A stretch of DNA of 64,000 nucleotides from Anthopleura xanthogrammica (taxonomy: Eukaryota; Cnidaria; Anthozoa; Actiniaria; Actiniidae): contig OZ025214.1 in assembly GCA_964019055.1 (NCBI GenBank), forward strand, positions 2,101,501-2,165,500. Reading direction: 5' to 3'. Below are positions 12,568 through 23,693 of the stretch, in pieces. The notes below the pieces were generated by a model. The model searched no databases. It was not told the DNA's origin and saw only the letters and a list, made by a program, of their open reading frames with translations. The position numbers and the translations under genes are program-made. Within the stretch, counting starts at the first letter, position 1, and every line of letters begins with the position of its first letter.

Positions 12568-14213
12568 GGTTCCATGGTCTCTTTTTACAGTGATTTGTCA
12601 CCTTGGTAACAACTACATTTTTATCAATCATTGTACCGTGGGCTTGTTTCAAAGTAAAACAGGTAACCAGTTACTATGGTGATATGATATGATATCAACG
12701 AACATTCATTGCTCACTAGAATCTTCGGTACAACGTCGTAACCAATAAAAACCGTTTAGCCAATAAGAAGAGGTTGCCAAGGAAACGGATGGAGAGAAAT
12801 GATATTATTCACACATATTTTGATAAGTTTTAATCATAATATTGACAAATTTTATCAAATATGTCGCTTATATCAGTTTCAAGCAAGCACTGTATGTTCA
12901 CAAGTATGTACTTAATGAAAATTATACTTCAGTTTTGAAAGCAATATTAAAGTGGAAAAAATATATTGGGGAAAAAAACACACTAAAAGCTCCCAAAAAT
13001 ACTTATTTTCAAGTTATTAATTTTTGCATAATTTTCTTATCTTCTCTTTTTTCGTTATTAACTTTTTGAAGCCATAATAGTTTTTTGTTATTGTCTTTCT
13101 GGCTTCCTAGGAAGTTTCTCCTTTTGTTTTGCATTTTAATATGAAGTAAAAAAAGGCAGAGATGTGGAGCTGTTAAATAAATGACTAGAAAGCAATATAC
13201 ATTCAATATTGTGTATCTTAAGGCACTTTAAGAAACATGAATTGTTAAGGATGTAGCTTCAACTCTAAAAAGCCTGCTGTCAGTAAAACTTCACAAATGA
13301 TTCAGATTTGGTCTCGACTAATAAGGGGATAAGAACACCTGGACTGTCGTCCAATATGACAGGGAGAAGAAACATTTATTCTTTCCATCTGCTAGAACAG
13401 TATTATTGTTCCAGAAGCTATCTTAGTTTTGATATCAAAACTAGTTTGTTGGAGCATCAACTGAGTTCAACCTTACCTTAATTATGACAGTCTCGGACTG
13501 ATCGAAGTGGGCAAGGGAATAGCTGAATTTAGTTATAGTTTTAGCAGGTGAACCAGAGTCAAATCATCTTGTATTTTTCTCAGTGTTTTGTCTCGTTTTC
13601 TATATCTATACAGCTTTATCAATACGTTGTTTTCAAAACATGTCACACAATAACCAATTAAGCCCTTAGGGTGCTCGAACATCGAGATCTTCCACAAGCT
13701 GTTTTGTAATAATCGATTGGTCCTGATATGTCCAGTCGGGAGAAAGAATACTTCAGCTTTTATTCTATTGATTCACAAAGCAAACTCTATATCGTTATGT
13801 CTACTCCCAACGTAACATTGTATTGTTTTACTACGATACGTGTTGTATTGGCATACTGGACTATGGTACTAGAACTTAATGAGTGTTTTTCTTTAAAAGT
13901 CTCGCGCTACTGGAAACAATTTGCCAAGCTATCTCATAAGCTATCATAGTCATAACGTCTAAATAAAAAGTAACTAAAGTCACAGACAAAAGCGTATCTT
14001 CAACTTGAAACCTGACTTGAACGTCAACATTTTCATCTCATAATTTACATATTATTCTGATATCTATGCTTGCTTTTTGAAAAATAAGCAGGCGTTTCTT
14101 TCATTCAATTGTTGCATGTATTGTAAATATATATTCACCTGAAATACATTCGTTTTTTAGATGCTTATATTATGTACGTAGTGTCGGTGTAAGTGAAATG
14201 TGTGATTCAATTG
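12568..14213. other. Intergenic, nothing recognised
   Basis: Weak repeats of an ACAGGTRGCTTG and CCATGGTGACAAC theme flank the preceding MITE (about 12262-12690). Otherwise AT-rich with short chance frames. Confidence 0.45.
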
Positions 14214-14280
14214 TATAAAAGAAGTCAGGATCGATTCATTGAAACGTCAGTTAACGCAAAGTGCCTCCAACGCTTATACA

Positions 14281-14354
14281 TGTCCAATACACACGAAGTG
14301 AGAAGGATGGTCAATTCTTCATGACAATCCGTCTCAGTTCGTGTGTATTGGACA
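14281..14354. other. Near-perfect 33-bp-stem hairpin; possible small-RNA precursor or foldback element
   Basis: Arms 14281-14313 and 14322-14354 pair over 33 positions with 3 mismatches and an 8-nt loop (ATTCTTCA). The arms begin and end with TGTCCAATACACACGAA and its complement. Length, stem and loop fit a microRNA-precursor shape, and cnidarian miRNAs are known for extensive pairing. A TATAAAA box lies at 14214-14220. Alternatively, it is a tiny foldback insertion: related sequences CCTCCAACGCTTATACA (14264-14280) and CCTCCCCAACGCTCTATA (from 14356) flank it as direct repeats. Sequence alone cannot decide. Confidence 0.55.
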
Positions 14355-14379
14355 ACCTCCCCAACGCTCTATAAATGTA

Positions 14380-15294
14380 TGTCAAACACGCCAACATGTT
14401 TTCTAGTGATTACGTGAAAAGCATGTCTTTTTCTTGTATATTATCCTTTTTTTAGTTTTCTCTTCTATTCTACGTCCACTCACGAAAATGTTTTACTATT
14501 CATTACGCGAGACACTTATCCACCACTTATCCACCCTAAAAGGAGAATATATAGACTAATGTGTAAAGAAATAAATGAAAAAAGGCCAATTAATTTGACT
14601 TGGGAAACTTTAAAGACCACTTCACGTCAATTCTATCGTCACTCATTATTTCAAGTAGAGAGGAAGTTCCGGTTCTTTTTTCATTAGAGATTAACAAGCT
14701 CGCACTTTCGTGAATTATCAGTTATCTTCAATGAAAATTTCGATTAGCCCTTTTCTTTCTCTTTTTGATTGAATGTGACAGGGGGCGGGAACCGCACGTA
14801 AGCAAACTTGAAATATATCAAGAAAATTTATTCTATTGATATGGATATCGTGGATGAAGATTCAAGGTGCATCTAACATAATAGTGTGGGCATAAGTTTG
14901 TTTGATAAAACTCTACAGGAGAATTGGCACAAACACATTAGATCCCGCCCCATGCAAGCTCGACCCTATTTACAACAAGATAGTGTGATAATCTAATCTG
15001 TGATCACAAAATACAAATGACTTGTTTTTCCTGGACACGTGACAGAATTATTGATATTGTTGGTATATTGTTGTTCGTATTCAGTTGAAGCCAGACAAGT
15101 TTGCCACTTTCTGTTGGACTTCTAAAGACAAAGAATAAACAAGCTCAACAGAGAACCGTAAGTTAAACATACTCGATGTCATATTTCCTATAACTTGAAC
15201 AAATAATCGATGAGAATTTGTCAAAATGCAAACAAACTGATCTAGTTAAGTGAAACGAGGAAATCAATTAGAGAGATTTGAAATATATTTGTTG
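14380..15294. other. Intergenic, nothing recognised
   Basis: No repeat, exon or RNA gene supported. Confidence 0.5.
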
Positions 15295-15454
15295 GATGAG
15301 GAAATCAAGCCTCAGTGCTTGAAAGCTTCCCCAAGTAACGAACGATCCACCTGGATTTCATTTATAACGCACCGATGAGGAAATCAGTCCTCGGTGAGTG
15401 GAAAGCTTCCCCGAGTGACGAACGATCCTAATGGATTCCATTTATAATGCGACG
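15295..15454. repeat. Tandem duplication, ~79-bp unit, 2 copies
   Basis: Two adjacent copies starting at GATGAGGAAATCA (15295 and 15374), each containing GAAAGCTTCCCC, GTGACGAACGATCC and ATTTCATTTATAA, about 80% identical. No coding frame is shared. Confidence 0.85.
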
Positions 15455-15701
15455 CGTACGATAGGAGCGAAAATTCTAGCTTGTCCACTTGTCCTTAAAT
15501 AATCCAATTTAAAATTACACTTTTTTCTACAATTTTTCATTTTCTTTTTTCTTTTTCGGCTTTTCGTACCTAGTGCTGGTCTACTGTCTTTCCTTTCTTT
15601 CAAAAATTCATTATTTTCATCTTAATTTGGATAAATGATTTTTAGACTTTACGCTTATCGAATTTATTCTTTATTCATTTTGTCGTTGTCTTAGTAGTTG
15701 A

Positions 15702-15839
15702 TGCTGTTGTTGTTGCTGTTGTTGTTGCTGTTGTTGTTGCTGTTGTTGTTGCTGTTGTTGCTGTTGTTGTTGCTGTTGTTGCTGTTGTTGTTGTTGCTGT
15801 TGTTGTTGTTGTTGCTGTTGTTGTTGTTGTTGCTGTTGC

Positions 15840-15870
<31 letters not shown>

Positions 15871-15939
15871 GCTGTTGCTGTTGTTGTTGTTGTTGTTGTT
15901 GTTGCTGTTGTTGTTGTTGTTGTTGTTTTTGTTGTTGTT
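15702..15939. repeat. CTG/TTG trinucleotide microsatellite
   Basis: About 238 bp of mixed CTG and TTG triplets, close to a 12-15 bp higher-order pattern in its first half. Plus strand reads poly-Leu; minus strand reads CAA/CAG (poly-Gln). No flanking exon or supported initiation makes a protein credible, so it is annotated as simple repeat. Confidence 0.95.
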
Positions 15940-16237
15940 ATTCAGCTGTAGGTGCTGTAATGCTGATCAGTTTATTTTCAAAAGTTTTTCAGGGGGGAAA
16001 AACATTAAGTACTCATTTGAAAGAGCATCATAAGATTAGTAAGATTACCGGTCTAGCAAATTTGAACATGTTTGAATGAAAAGCACAAGTACCATCTAAG
16101 CCATAAAGTAAAATACTAATAAAATATTATTCCCAGTGTTTCCAAACTGAAAACAAGGGTTATGTTAACTTTTAGCGCTAAAAATTGTACTTCTTACCAA
16201 TAGTAATCAGAGGCGAAAACCTGAAATATGTATACAT

Positions 16238-16373
16238 TTATCCCACACCATAGAAAATACAGCCAATCAGAAAGCAGGAAAGCCGTTGTATATTCGTCGG
16301 TATTTCACTCTTCCTTCCCATCATGCACTGCGCGTTGAATCTATGCATTTGTATTTTCTATGGTGTGGGATAA
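16238..16373. mobile_element. Foldback MITE-like element, perfect 23-bp terminal inverted repeats
   Basis: TTATCCCACACCATAGAAAA (16238-16257, continuing to 16260) is exactly inverted at 16351-16373. The inside contains AGCCAATCAG and a GC-rich TGCACTGCGCGTT segment. There is no coding frame. Superfamily undetermined. Confidence 0.78.
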
Positions 16374-16888
16374 AATGGTTATAAGGTTCGTGTGTATACT
16401 AGAAACTACAAGTGACTCGTGGGATATTCCATGGTATGCCACTTGAAACCATTGTATAACTAGTATATATATATATCCCATATTTCGTCGTTGTTGGAGG
16501 AAAACACTTGGAAATCTTCGCTGTGGCAAACACCTGGTAATAGTAAAGTAAAAAGCCACTCCAAAACTATAGACTTTGTGAGGCAGAAAAAGACATAGGA
16601 AATGCATACCTAATATATATCTCAATACGAATTTTTCAGTTATATATGGAACGATTAAAAAAATAATGAATTTTTTTTTTAATACAGTAAGATGATAACG
16701 TCCGCACTTAAAAAACTGATAAAGAATAATAAACCGTGTAATTTCTTCAAATATCTATTGATATGTGAATAACGCAGTGAGCTTAATTTATACTTTACTC
16801 ATCTATAGACGAAATCGGCTAACGCAATACTGTGTCCATTCAATTTCATTTGGGAATATTTTTCTTCGTCTATCATATTTACATATGA

Positions 16889-16972
16889 TATAATGATAAT
16901 GATAATGATAATGATAATTTATTTATATAGCGCCATTTCCAGCAGTTTAATGGCGCTGTAGACCGCTACAAA
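16889..16972. mobile_element. Dispersed retroelement-tail-like repeat (TTTATATAGCGCC)
   Basis: (TGATAA)n microsatellite running into ATTTATTTATATAGCGCCAT and then GGCGCTGTAGACCGC. This combination of an A/T microsatellite with a 'TATAGCGCC...GCGCTGTA' pair is a frequent dispersed repeat in marine invertebrate genomes. Assignment to a family is from memory, without a search. Confidence 0.6.
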
Positions 16973-17471
16973 ATGGATCATTATTTGCAAAATTCAGTAG
17001 ATCATAGTCAAATGAAAAAAACGTGTGTTACAGCTAGGGCTGCCATGATATCGGCGCTCACTGTCCAAGATTTCACATTGTCAAAGTTACGATTTTTGCA
17101 GGTACTAGATGAGCAGCAGGTAGAAAGTGTTCATTGATATGATGTGGAAATACAGCAAACAAATAATCTTATTCCCAGTAGATTTGATGGGTACAATACT
17201 ATTAGCTGATTTGGTTTATTGCGCCTTTCATTGAAAGAAAAACCCACAGGACACGAATATAGAAAGTAATTCTATAGCTATTGATGGTGTGTGTGTAAGT
17301 ACTTCTTTATAACACCTGGGCATTGTAAAAATTGTCGGCTTCCTCAAAAAGAATCGCTATTTTTATAGGGGGAGTTTTTTATGTTAGACAGTTAAAAAGT
17401 TAGACAGTTAGGAAGAAACATTAGTGTGCTGCACGCAATCATGAGACATTGATCATCCGATCGACTAGCAC

Positions 17472-17480
17472 TATAAAATA
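17472..17480 (+). promoter_or_regulatory. TATA box
   Basis: TATAAAATA followed about 100 bases later by a consensus-like 5' splice site (AAAG|GTAACA at 17579/17580). Placement would put transcription start near 17500-17510. Confidence 0.4.
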
Positions 17481-17533
17481 GAGGTGTAAGTTATCAGTGA
17501 GACACTGCAGAGAAAATAACAGATTTTCTTCAG

Positions 17534-17787
17534 CTCCTGAACCTGAGCACGGAATCATATCATATCCCTGAAGACAAAGGTAACACTTATCTTTTTAGTT
17601 GCTAAAAAACGAAATATTTCTCTAAATTGAGACTTTTTTCAGCTCTAGTTTCTGAAGCACAGAATATTGAACGATAACTCAGGCGGATGCAATGATCAAG
17701 GAGGAAAAGGAGAAATTTTTCACAATTTTGGAAAAGCAAAAAAGGCAACTGGAAAAACGAGTTCCTGCTTCCCTAGTCTTTAAATAG
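17534..17787 (+). other. Candidate short two-exon transcript (unproven)
   Basis: Downstream of the TATA box is CTTCAG|CTCC and then a donor AAAG|GTAACA at 17579, giving a 46-bp or longer first exon. A pyrimidine tract plus CAG ends at 17642, so the intron would be only 63 bp. The following sequence has a 31-codon ORF (17692-17787) that is Lys/Glu-rich (starts MIKEEKEKFF), preceded by a 2-codon ORF. The starts of the two putative exons resemble each other (CAGCTCCTGA and CAGCTCTAGTTTCTGA, both followed by GCACRGAAT), suggesting local duplication. No family was recognised. It could equally be chance splice consensus. Confidence 0.25.
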
Positions 17788-18373
17788 CAAACATTTCCTG
17801 TCTTTACTAAAGTACGAGATATTGACACTTGTAAGCCGCTATATGGAACAGGATGGGTTTTGACTGGAACAATTTAGGAGCTCAGCACATTAACAGATTA
17901 GGTTGAATAAGTGACACAGTGTTACTAACTAAAGTATATCAGTTAGAAACAGCGATTTCTTTGTTTTAAGATTAATTATTTTATTGTGGAATATCATTTC
18001 AATTGAGGTTACTAGTAATGAATTTCAAACCCACACCAGTTGCGGATAAGGCAGCAGATCTAGAGAAATTGTTTTACACGATTGAAACTCACAGCCTTCA
18101 GTGATTATTCGATGTGAAACAACACGGAATATAAAAAAATTACTTCAGCTAGAAAAAAGTATCCGGAATCTGAAAAGAGCTGTAGCTTGCGTGATTGAAT
18201 TCAGTAAAACAGGCCTGCTAACACTGAGCAAAACGTCGCTACCCGTTGTCACGGTTGTCTTCATCTAGCACATATGGGGCTCAGTAAAACATTCTTAATT
18301 ATAGACTATACAAGGTGCGAATAAATTATTATGTTATTGTCATTATTCTTGGCAAAATTCGAATTTTCGATTG
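17788..18373. other. Intergenic, nothing recognised
   Basis: AT-rich with no supported feature. Confidence 0.5.
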
Positions 18374-18502
18374 CCAGCAGACGTTTTTGCTTTAACGAAC
18401 ATTCTCGATATTTTCGAAACCTCGTGCTGTTGGAACAAAAGATGTGCGAATTCTTTCGTGATTTTGTTGTTTAGAAATAATAGTAGTATTTGTAATGATA
18501 AC
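18374..18502 (+). repeat. Inverted-repeat arm, left copy (~130 bp)
   Basis: Matches 20089-20218 in inverted orientation. The best 107-bp core shows only 6 differences. It begins CCAGCAGACG and ends AATGATAA. Both copies share an open frame, but the differences fall as 4 non-synonymous and 2 synonymous changes, with no sign of protein constraint. It is either one arm of a ~1.85-kb inverted-repeat element or one of two independent insertions. Confidence 0.85.
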
Positions 18503-20088
18503 TAGACGCTAATGAAGCGTTAACTCGGGTTTCGTTAAGGGAGGACGTGGCAAAAACGCGTGACCACGTGATTTGCGTGGTGGCGATGGGCGTGATGTTT
18601 TTAAAATTTTTGGTAACGCTGTATGAAGAATGTTTTTTTTCCATAGCAAAATCTCTTGTTCAAATTTTAAAGCGTCCCCGATAGTAAAACGGCCAATGGA
18701 GATAAAATAATTTTTCGATTTTTCCTCTACTGTATATTATAATTACATCATTTTTATCAGCTTACCGGAGAGGAAAGGAAGTGGGGAGGGAGAAGGGAAA
18801 GGATGTCGGTATTTGGTAACTGACTGAAGAGGGTATACTTTCCTTCTCTAATATTTCATTTCAGTCTCTATTTAAGACAAGTAAACGTATTTTCCAGCAT
18901 GTTTAAAAGGTAACGAGAGCTCCCCCACTCACCAATCCTATATACTCTATTATTTCTTACCAAAGTGTTCCTTTTGGGTTCAAAGTCCCCCTTTATTAAA
19001 AACATTTTAAATTCTAGTAAGACATTAGTCAGTGTTGCGTTACTGAATTGTCAACGCGTATTAGATTTCTACTTGACCTACTAGAGTACCTTTCAAGACT
19101 AGATGATGAAATAAACATATCTATTTCAGTATCGAAACTGTTCACTGCAAAACAAACGTTTTATCAATGTAAATACTCTTAGCCAAAATGTGTTTAACTG
19201 GTAATTTGTTTTTCCCTCATTTTTTGTTTTTTGTATTTTCATAAATGGAAATATTCAACAAGGAGTCTTGGCAGTTCACTTTCTTGTAGATCACTATCAG
19301 CTCGTCTGACTTCTACAAGTTCTTGGAGTCAGCTTTCATCAAAGCTTTGTTTGTCACTCGTTTTGTAGTTTGTCTCTCGTTCTGTAGTTTGTCTCAGTAT
19401 ATTTTTTTGTATCTGAGATCTGGTAAGATCTAGTTTGATCATAGCTAGGTAGTTTATAGATTCTCTTAGTCTATTTTGTCTAGTTCTACGATTCTCATAC
19501 CGTAGTTTGCTCATAGATTTTCAAAGATAGCTCATAGATTCTCAGACTTCTCTCTTTGAGTATGTGGACCAACCCGTTCCAAAATCACTCAATAACATCT
19601 TTTAGTGTGTGTTACCACGTACGGCGTGTGTGTTTGTGAGTAGTTTAAGCGTAGCGTTAAAAAACCTAAAGACAATAGTAACATGCCTACAGACAAACTA
19701 GTACTTCACGAACCCTGAACGAATGAATTAATGGTGACACAACACTAAAAACTATAAATACAACTTCCGAGAAGTTCATTTCAGCGTCATAGTTTTCTGT
19801 TGAGTTAAGCTTACTAGTCATAGTTTTGTCAGTCTTTTCGAGGTTTGTAGTAAAGTTTATAGTACGACGAACCGAAGCAGAAGGAGATCATTAGCATGCG
19901 GTTATGATTCTTGCCCTCAGTTCCCAGCGACTCAGCTAGGAACGCCTGGGACCATGACCGCCCTTTTGGCGACCAAATACGACGAAGAACGGCCTGCATT
20001 TTTAGACTCGGTGGTTCCACAGGAACCCCGAGTAATTAGATTGAATCAGCGTTTCACACAAACAATGCCACATTTACTAATAGTGTAA
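18503..20088. other. Interior between the two inverted arms; no coding capacity seen
   Basis: 1.6 kb without a transposase or other recognisable frame. Holds a GC-richer patch with CACGTGATTTGCGTGGTGG (about 18564-18590). If the flanking arms are terminal repeats of one element, this is non-autonomous filler. Confidence 0.45.
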
Positions 20089-20218
20089 TTATCATTACCA
20101 ATACTACTATTATTTCTAAACAACAAAATCACAAAAGAATTCGTACATCTTTTGTTCCAACAGCACGAGATTTCGAAAATGTCGAAAATGTTCGTTGTAG
20201 CAAAAAAACGTCTACTGG
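20089..20218 (-). repeat. Inverted-repeat arm, right copy (~130 bp)
   Basis: Reverse complement of 18374-18502, with one short length difference in a T run. Short frames on both strands over this arm are shadows of the repeat. Confidence 0.85.
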
Positions 20219-20289
20219 ACACCAAAGCGTCTGTACAAGCTACAAGGAAAGCTTTATTTTTCGCCTGCAAAAAAAAACATTTTTTTTCA

Positions 20290-20315
20290 TTTTATTTATT
20301 TATTTATTTATTTAT
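20290..20315. repeat. (TTTA)n microsatellite
   Basis: About six tandem TTTA units, following an A/T run. Confidence 0.9.
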
Positions 20316-21980
20316 CATAAAATGGCCACACTCATCGGTGATGATTTTCAGGAGGGTCCTCTATATATTTTAGCAACTGGTTATCATATCACTGGATCGC
20401 ATCGTTTCTAGAAGGCAGGATACTTCCTGACAGGTGTTTGAAATTAATCTGCTAATTTGCTCGTAAATTATTCTACTAATCACTAATCAAGTGTTACCCT
20501 ACAGTTAATATAATATATATAGTAAATATGCAATTTTGTAATGTCGTGTCATAGATACATGATCAAGCTGTTTAACAAATAGACATGGATCGTGAGTGGG
20601 CTTCCGACCGATCGTTTGTCAAACCTCTAGATTATTCAAGCGATAAGCATGAATATCGTACATAAAAATTTTAATAGCCTGGTAAAGGTCTTGAAACTTT
20701 ACGTTATACTTGAAAATCCTAAAAATCACTTGAAAAATCCTAATAAGCCTTGTAACTTAAGAGTCATTAATCTTTTTCCATTCGAGTTTAGACATCAAGT
20801 GAATTAAGGATTGGTTAACAAAGCGCACGATACCGCTTTTAAGTTCAGTTTTCTAGCATTGTTGAGCGCGTGTACTTTAGATTGTTACAGCGTATTTTGT
20901 CGTGAAAATATTCCCTTAAACAATGATGGCGTGAGTTGTTTGATTTTATTGCGGAAACAATCTATATATTTATGCCACAGACTTGCCCATATCAGGAAGT
21001 GTTTGAGACTGTTTGTAGTCATGTAAAACCATTGTAGACCATGTAACAGCTAACATATGAGGTTTTCGGTCTGAACCGACACTAATATACCAGAAAAAAA
21101 AAATTACATCTTGAGTTGGACTTTAGTAATTGCATGGCAAAACTACATCCATATCCATATCGAATACAGCGTATAAAGAAAATGTTGCCGGTGTTCGCTG
21201 GTTACGTTGCCCGTTATTTTAAGAGTTATTCAGTAGGTAACCCGACCGGATGAAGTTGAATGTGGTAAAGGTGGGCTTTTTTGCGCCTTAGACTGAACGG
21301 TGAATTTCCAAGGTACCTGACCACAAATGAGTTTATCTTAACCGTATATATCGGGGGAAATATTATATTACGTCAAGCGAAAGTCTGCTTGCTGTAAAAC
21401 TTTAATCTAAAGTAATTACAAAATCATACATACCACAAATACTTCGTTGTTTAGTTGAACACCTTCGGATACAAACAATCTGCGGCATCGACGGTCACTC
21501 TACTCTGATCTGCGGTTTCAATATAGAAAAAGCCAATAATAAGCATAGGCTAACTGACTTGAATGCCAATAATGTATTCCCATTAAATATTAAATAAATA
21601 TTATTACTGAACCTGAAAATATACTGATTGATAAGAAGAAATGAGGACAGTGAAAGAGCCCATCATATTTGGACAGAAGGCAAAAACATAACGGGCGCTA
21701 AAGAAAAATATCTGCGCATGCTCAGTCTTGATGCAAATTAGTCCAAAACGTTTTCTTGCTATTGTAGTATTATACGAACTTGAATTTCAAACTTATCTTA
21801 CCAATAGCTTAAACAAAATAAAGAATAATATATGCATTTATTTTCATACTAAAACACCATTGAATTCAGTCTTGGAAAAAGTGCTGAAATGCAAGCATCC
21901 ACAAACCGGTTTTTCTCTAGGAATATATCGATTTAACTAACACTGACACTAAGTGTGTTTCCTACATCATGTATGAAGTA
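20316..21980. other. Intergenic, nothing recognised
   Basis: AT-rich; frames of about 70 codons have no recognisable content. Confidence 0.5.
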
Positions 21981-22121
21981 GAGTGGTTTCCATTAACCCG
22001 TGAAACAAAGTGTGCTTATTAAAGTGTAATAGTCAGATAAACACAATAGAAAACAAAAGAATTAGAGTGAAGTAATGCATAATACACTAAAGTGTATTTC
22101 ACGGGTTTATGAGAATCACTC
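21981..22121. mobile_element. Short TA-flanked MITE-like element
   Basis: Left end GAGTGGTTTCCATTAACCCG is inverted at the right end (CGGGTTTATGAGAATCACTC), about 75-80% matching. TA dinucleotides lie immediately outside both ends (21979-21980 and 22122-22123), as expected of Tc1/mariner-type target duplications. No coding frame. Confidence 0.55.
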
Positions 22122-22266
22122 TATTAGATAATATTAATATTAATACTAAAATAATAATATTAAAATATATATAAACAGGACGTGCTAACTGGCTAAGTGC
22201 ATGCCCTACATGTACATAGCATTAGATATTATTAATATTAATACTAAAATAATAATATTCAAGTAT
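22122..22266. repeat. Two direct copies of an AT-rich ~45-bp segment
   Basis: ATTAGATAATATTAATATTA plus ATACTAAAATAATAATATT occurs near 22125-22165 and again near 22221-22260. The first copy abuts the preceding MITE. Confidence 0.7.
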
Positions 22267-23477
22267 AGGCAGGGAGGTTTCCTCCCTCAATAAAAAATCA
22301 GCATGTGAGTTGAGTGTTGTATGTCGTAAATATAGAATGTAGTGGTAGTATAGTGTGTGTGAAGCGAACCTCACGGAAGAGCCCCGTACGGGGAAGTTTA
22401 TAATATTCATTGTTAGATCTGGTAATATTATACATTAGTCTTTGTATTAATAAAAAAAATAAAAAAGAGAAAGAAGGAAAGAAAGAAAAAAAGGAAACAA
22501 AAAAACCCAGTGCGTTTGTTATATAATACTGACGTGAGTCTGAAAACAATATTGAGCCAGTGAAAAGAAGCTATTGATGTGGGACACACGTTAGAAGAAT
22601 GGAGTCCTCCCGTTGCGATTTTTATTAAAAACTGCAAATTAAACTCACGTTAATAAAGGGTTGTCATTATGATCTCAGTGTCTACACACTACTAATATAC
22701 CTTGTCTTTCGTTTACAGAATTGAAAAATCAAACACGATAGGGAAAAGGTATCTTGAAGAGAAGTGATCGTACATTGCATTGTCTACAACTTCTTGTGGG
22801 TCTGATAGTTTTCACTTGGGATTGGCAAAGGTACCAAGAAACAAGGCTTAATCAAAGGTGGGTCGACATTATACATAGTAAAGTGGTATGCTTCAATGCA
22901 ATAATAAACAATACAATAGGGATTTAATATGAATATGTTACCTTCGTCAATAGAAAATCAAAATAAATAAATCTGAAGGAACTTCAAAGGCATATATATA
23001 TATATAGTTCAACATTGGAATTTTTAGTCTAAAGGTTTGAAATGAGCTTAAAGCAGTGAAATTCGTACTCTTCCACAAACTTCATTAGGAAAACCAATAC
23101 TTAGAAAATATGAAATAATCTCTAATATGTCTGATGTCTAATGCAAGTCCAAGTAATGCTTATTTAAGAAACTGAATTCTTTTTTCTGTTAGTTTTCACT
23201 ACATAAGAATATTTCAGTCCTACCACTGCAAGCACGTTGCGCCATTTTTTGAGTTGGTAACGAATGCGAAAACGAAAACGAAAAAAGTTATATACTATTA
23301 TTATTAGATTATTATATTCAATTTATTTTAGAATGCGACATAGAGCATATTTTTAGAACCACTGGAAGTTAGATATTACTATTTTTAGCTTTTTCTTTCT
23401 TGTTGATTCAAATTCGAAAGTCTTACACTTTCTTTATGCAATAATCACGTGCACTTTACTCCAATTTGGAGATTCTT
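22267..23477. other. Intergenic, nothing recognised
   Basis: Contains a purine-rich A/G tract at about 22450-22505 whose minus-strand frames (Phe/Ser-rich) are low-complexity shadows. No gene supported. Confidence 0.5.
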
Positions 23478-23693
23478 AAGGCTCAGATGCACGGTGCAAC
23501 ATTGCTTGCAACATTGCTTGCAACATTATGATCACAGTACTATTTCAGCAGCCAAATCAGAGAAAATATCGATTTTTCCGCTTAATTTACAAGGATAATA
23601 CAAATGACATAAAAATGATAAAACAGACGTTCAATTTTCTTATATTTTAGTGTGATGTTGCATGCAATGTTGCACCGTGTGTAGGAGCCTTTA
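23478..23693. mobile_element. Foldback MITE-like element, ~38-bp terminal inverted repeats
   Basis: AAGGCTCAGATGCACGGTGC followed by AACATTGCTTGCAACAT is mirrored at the right end (ATGTTGCATGCAATGTTGCA, CCGTGTGTAGGAGCCTTT). The left arm has an extra internal duplication of CTTGCAACATTG. GAGATTC occurs outside each end (23470-23476 and about 23700-23706) but its spacing differs, so I do not claim a target duplication. No coding frame. Confidence 0.75.

Noticed and set aside
15295..15454. Possible hammerhead ribozyme pair (GATGAGG...GGAAAGC)
   Set aside because: The invariant CUGAUGA core is not present (CCGATGAG and TGGATGAG instead), and no stem III/cleavage-site arrangement could be built on either strand.
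15698..16033. Poly-leucine open frame (or poly-Gln on the minus strand)
   Set aside because: Produced by the CTG/TTG microsatellite; no flanking coding exon.
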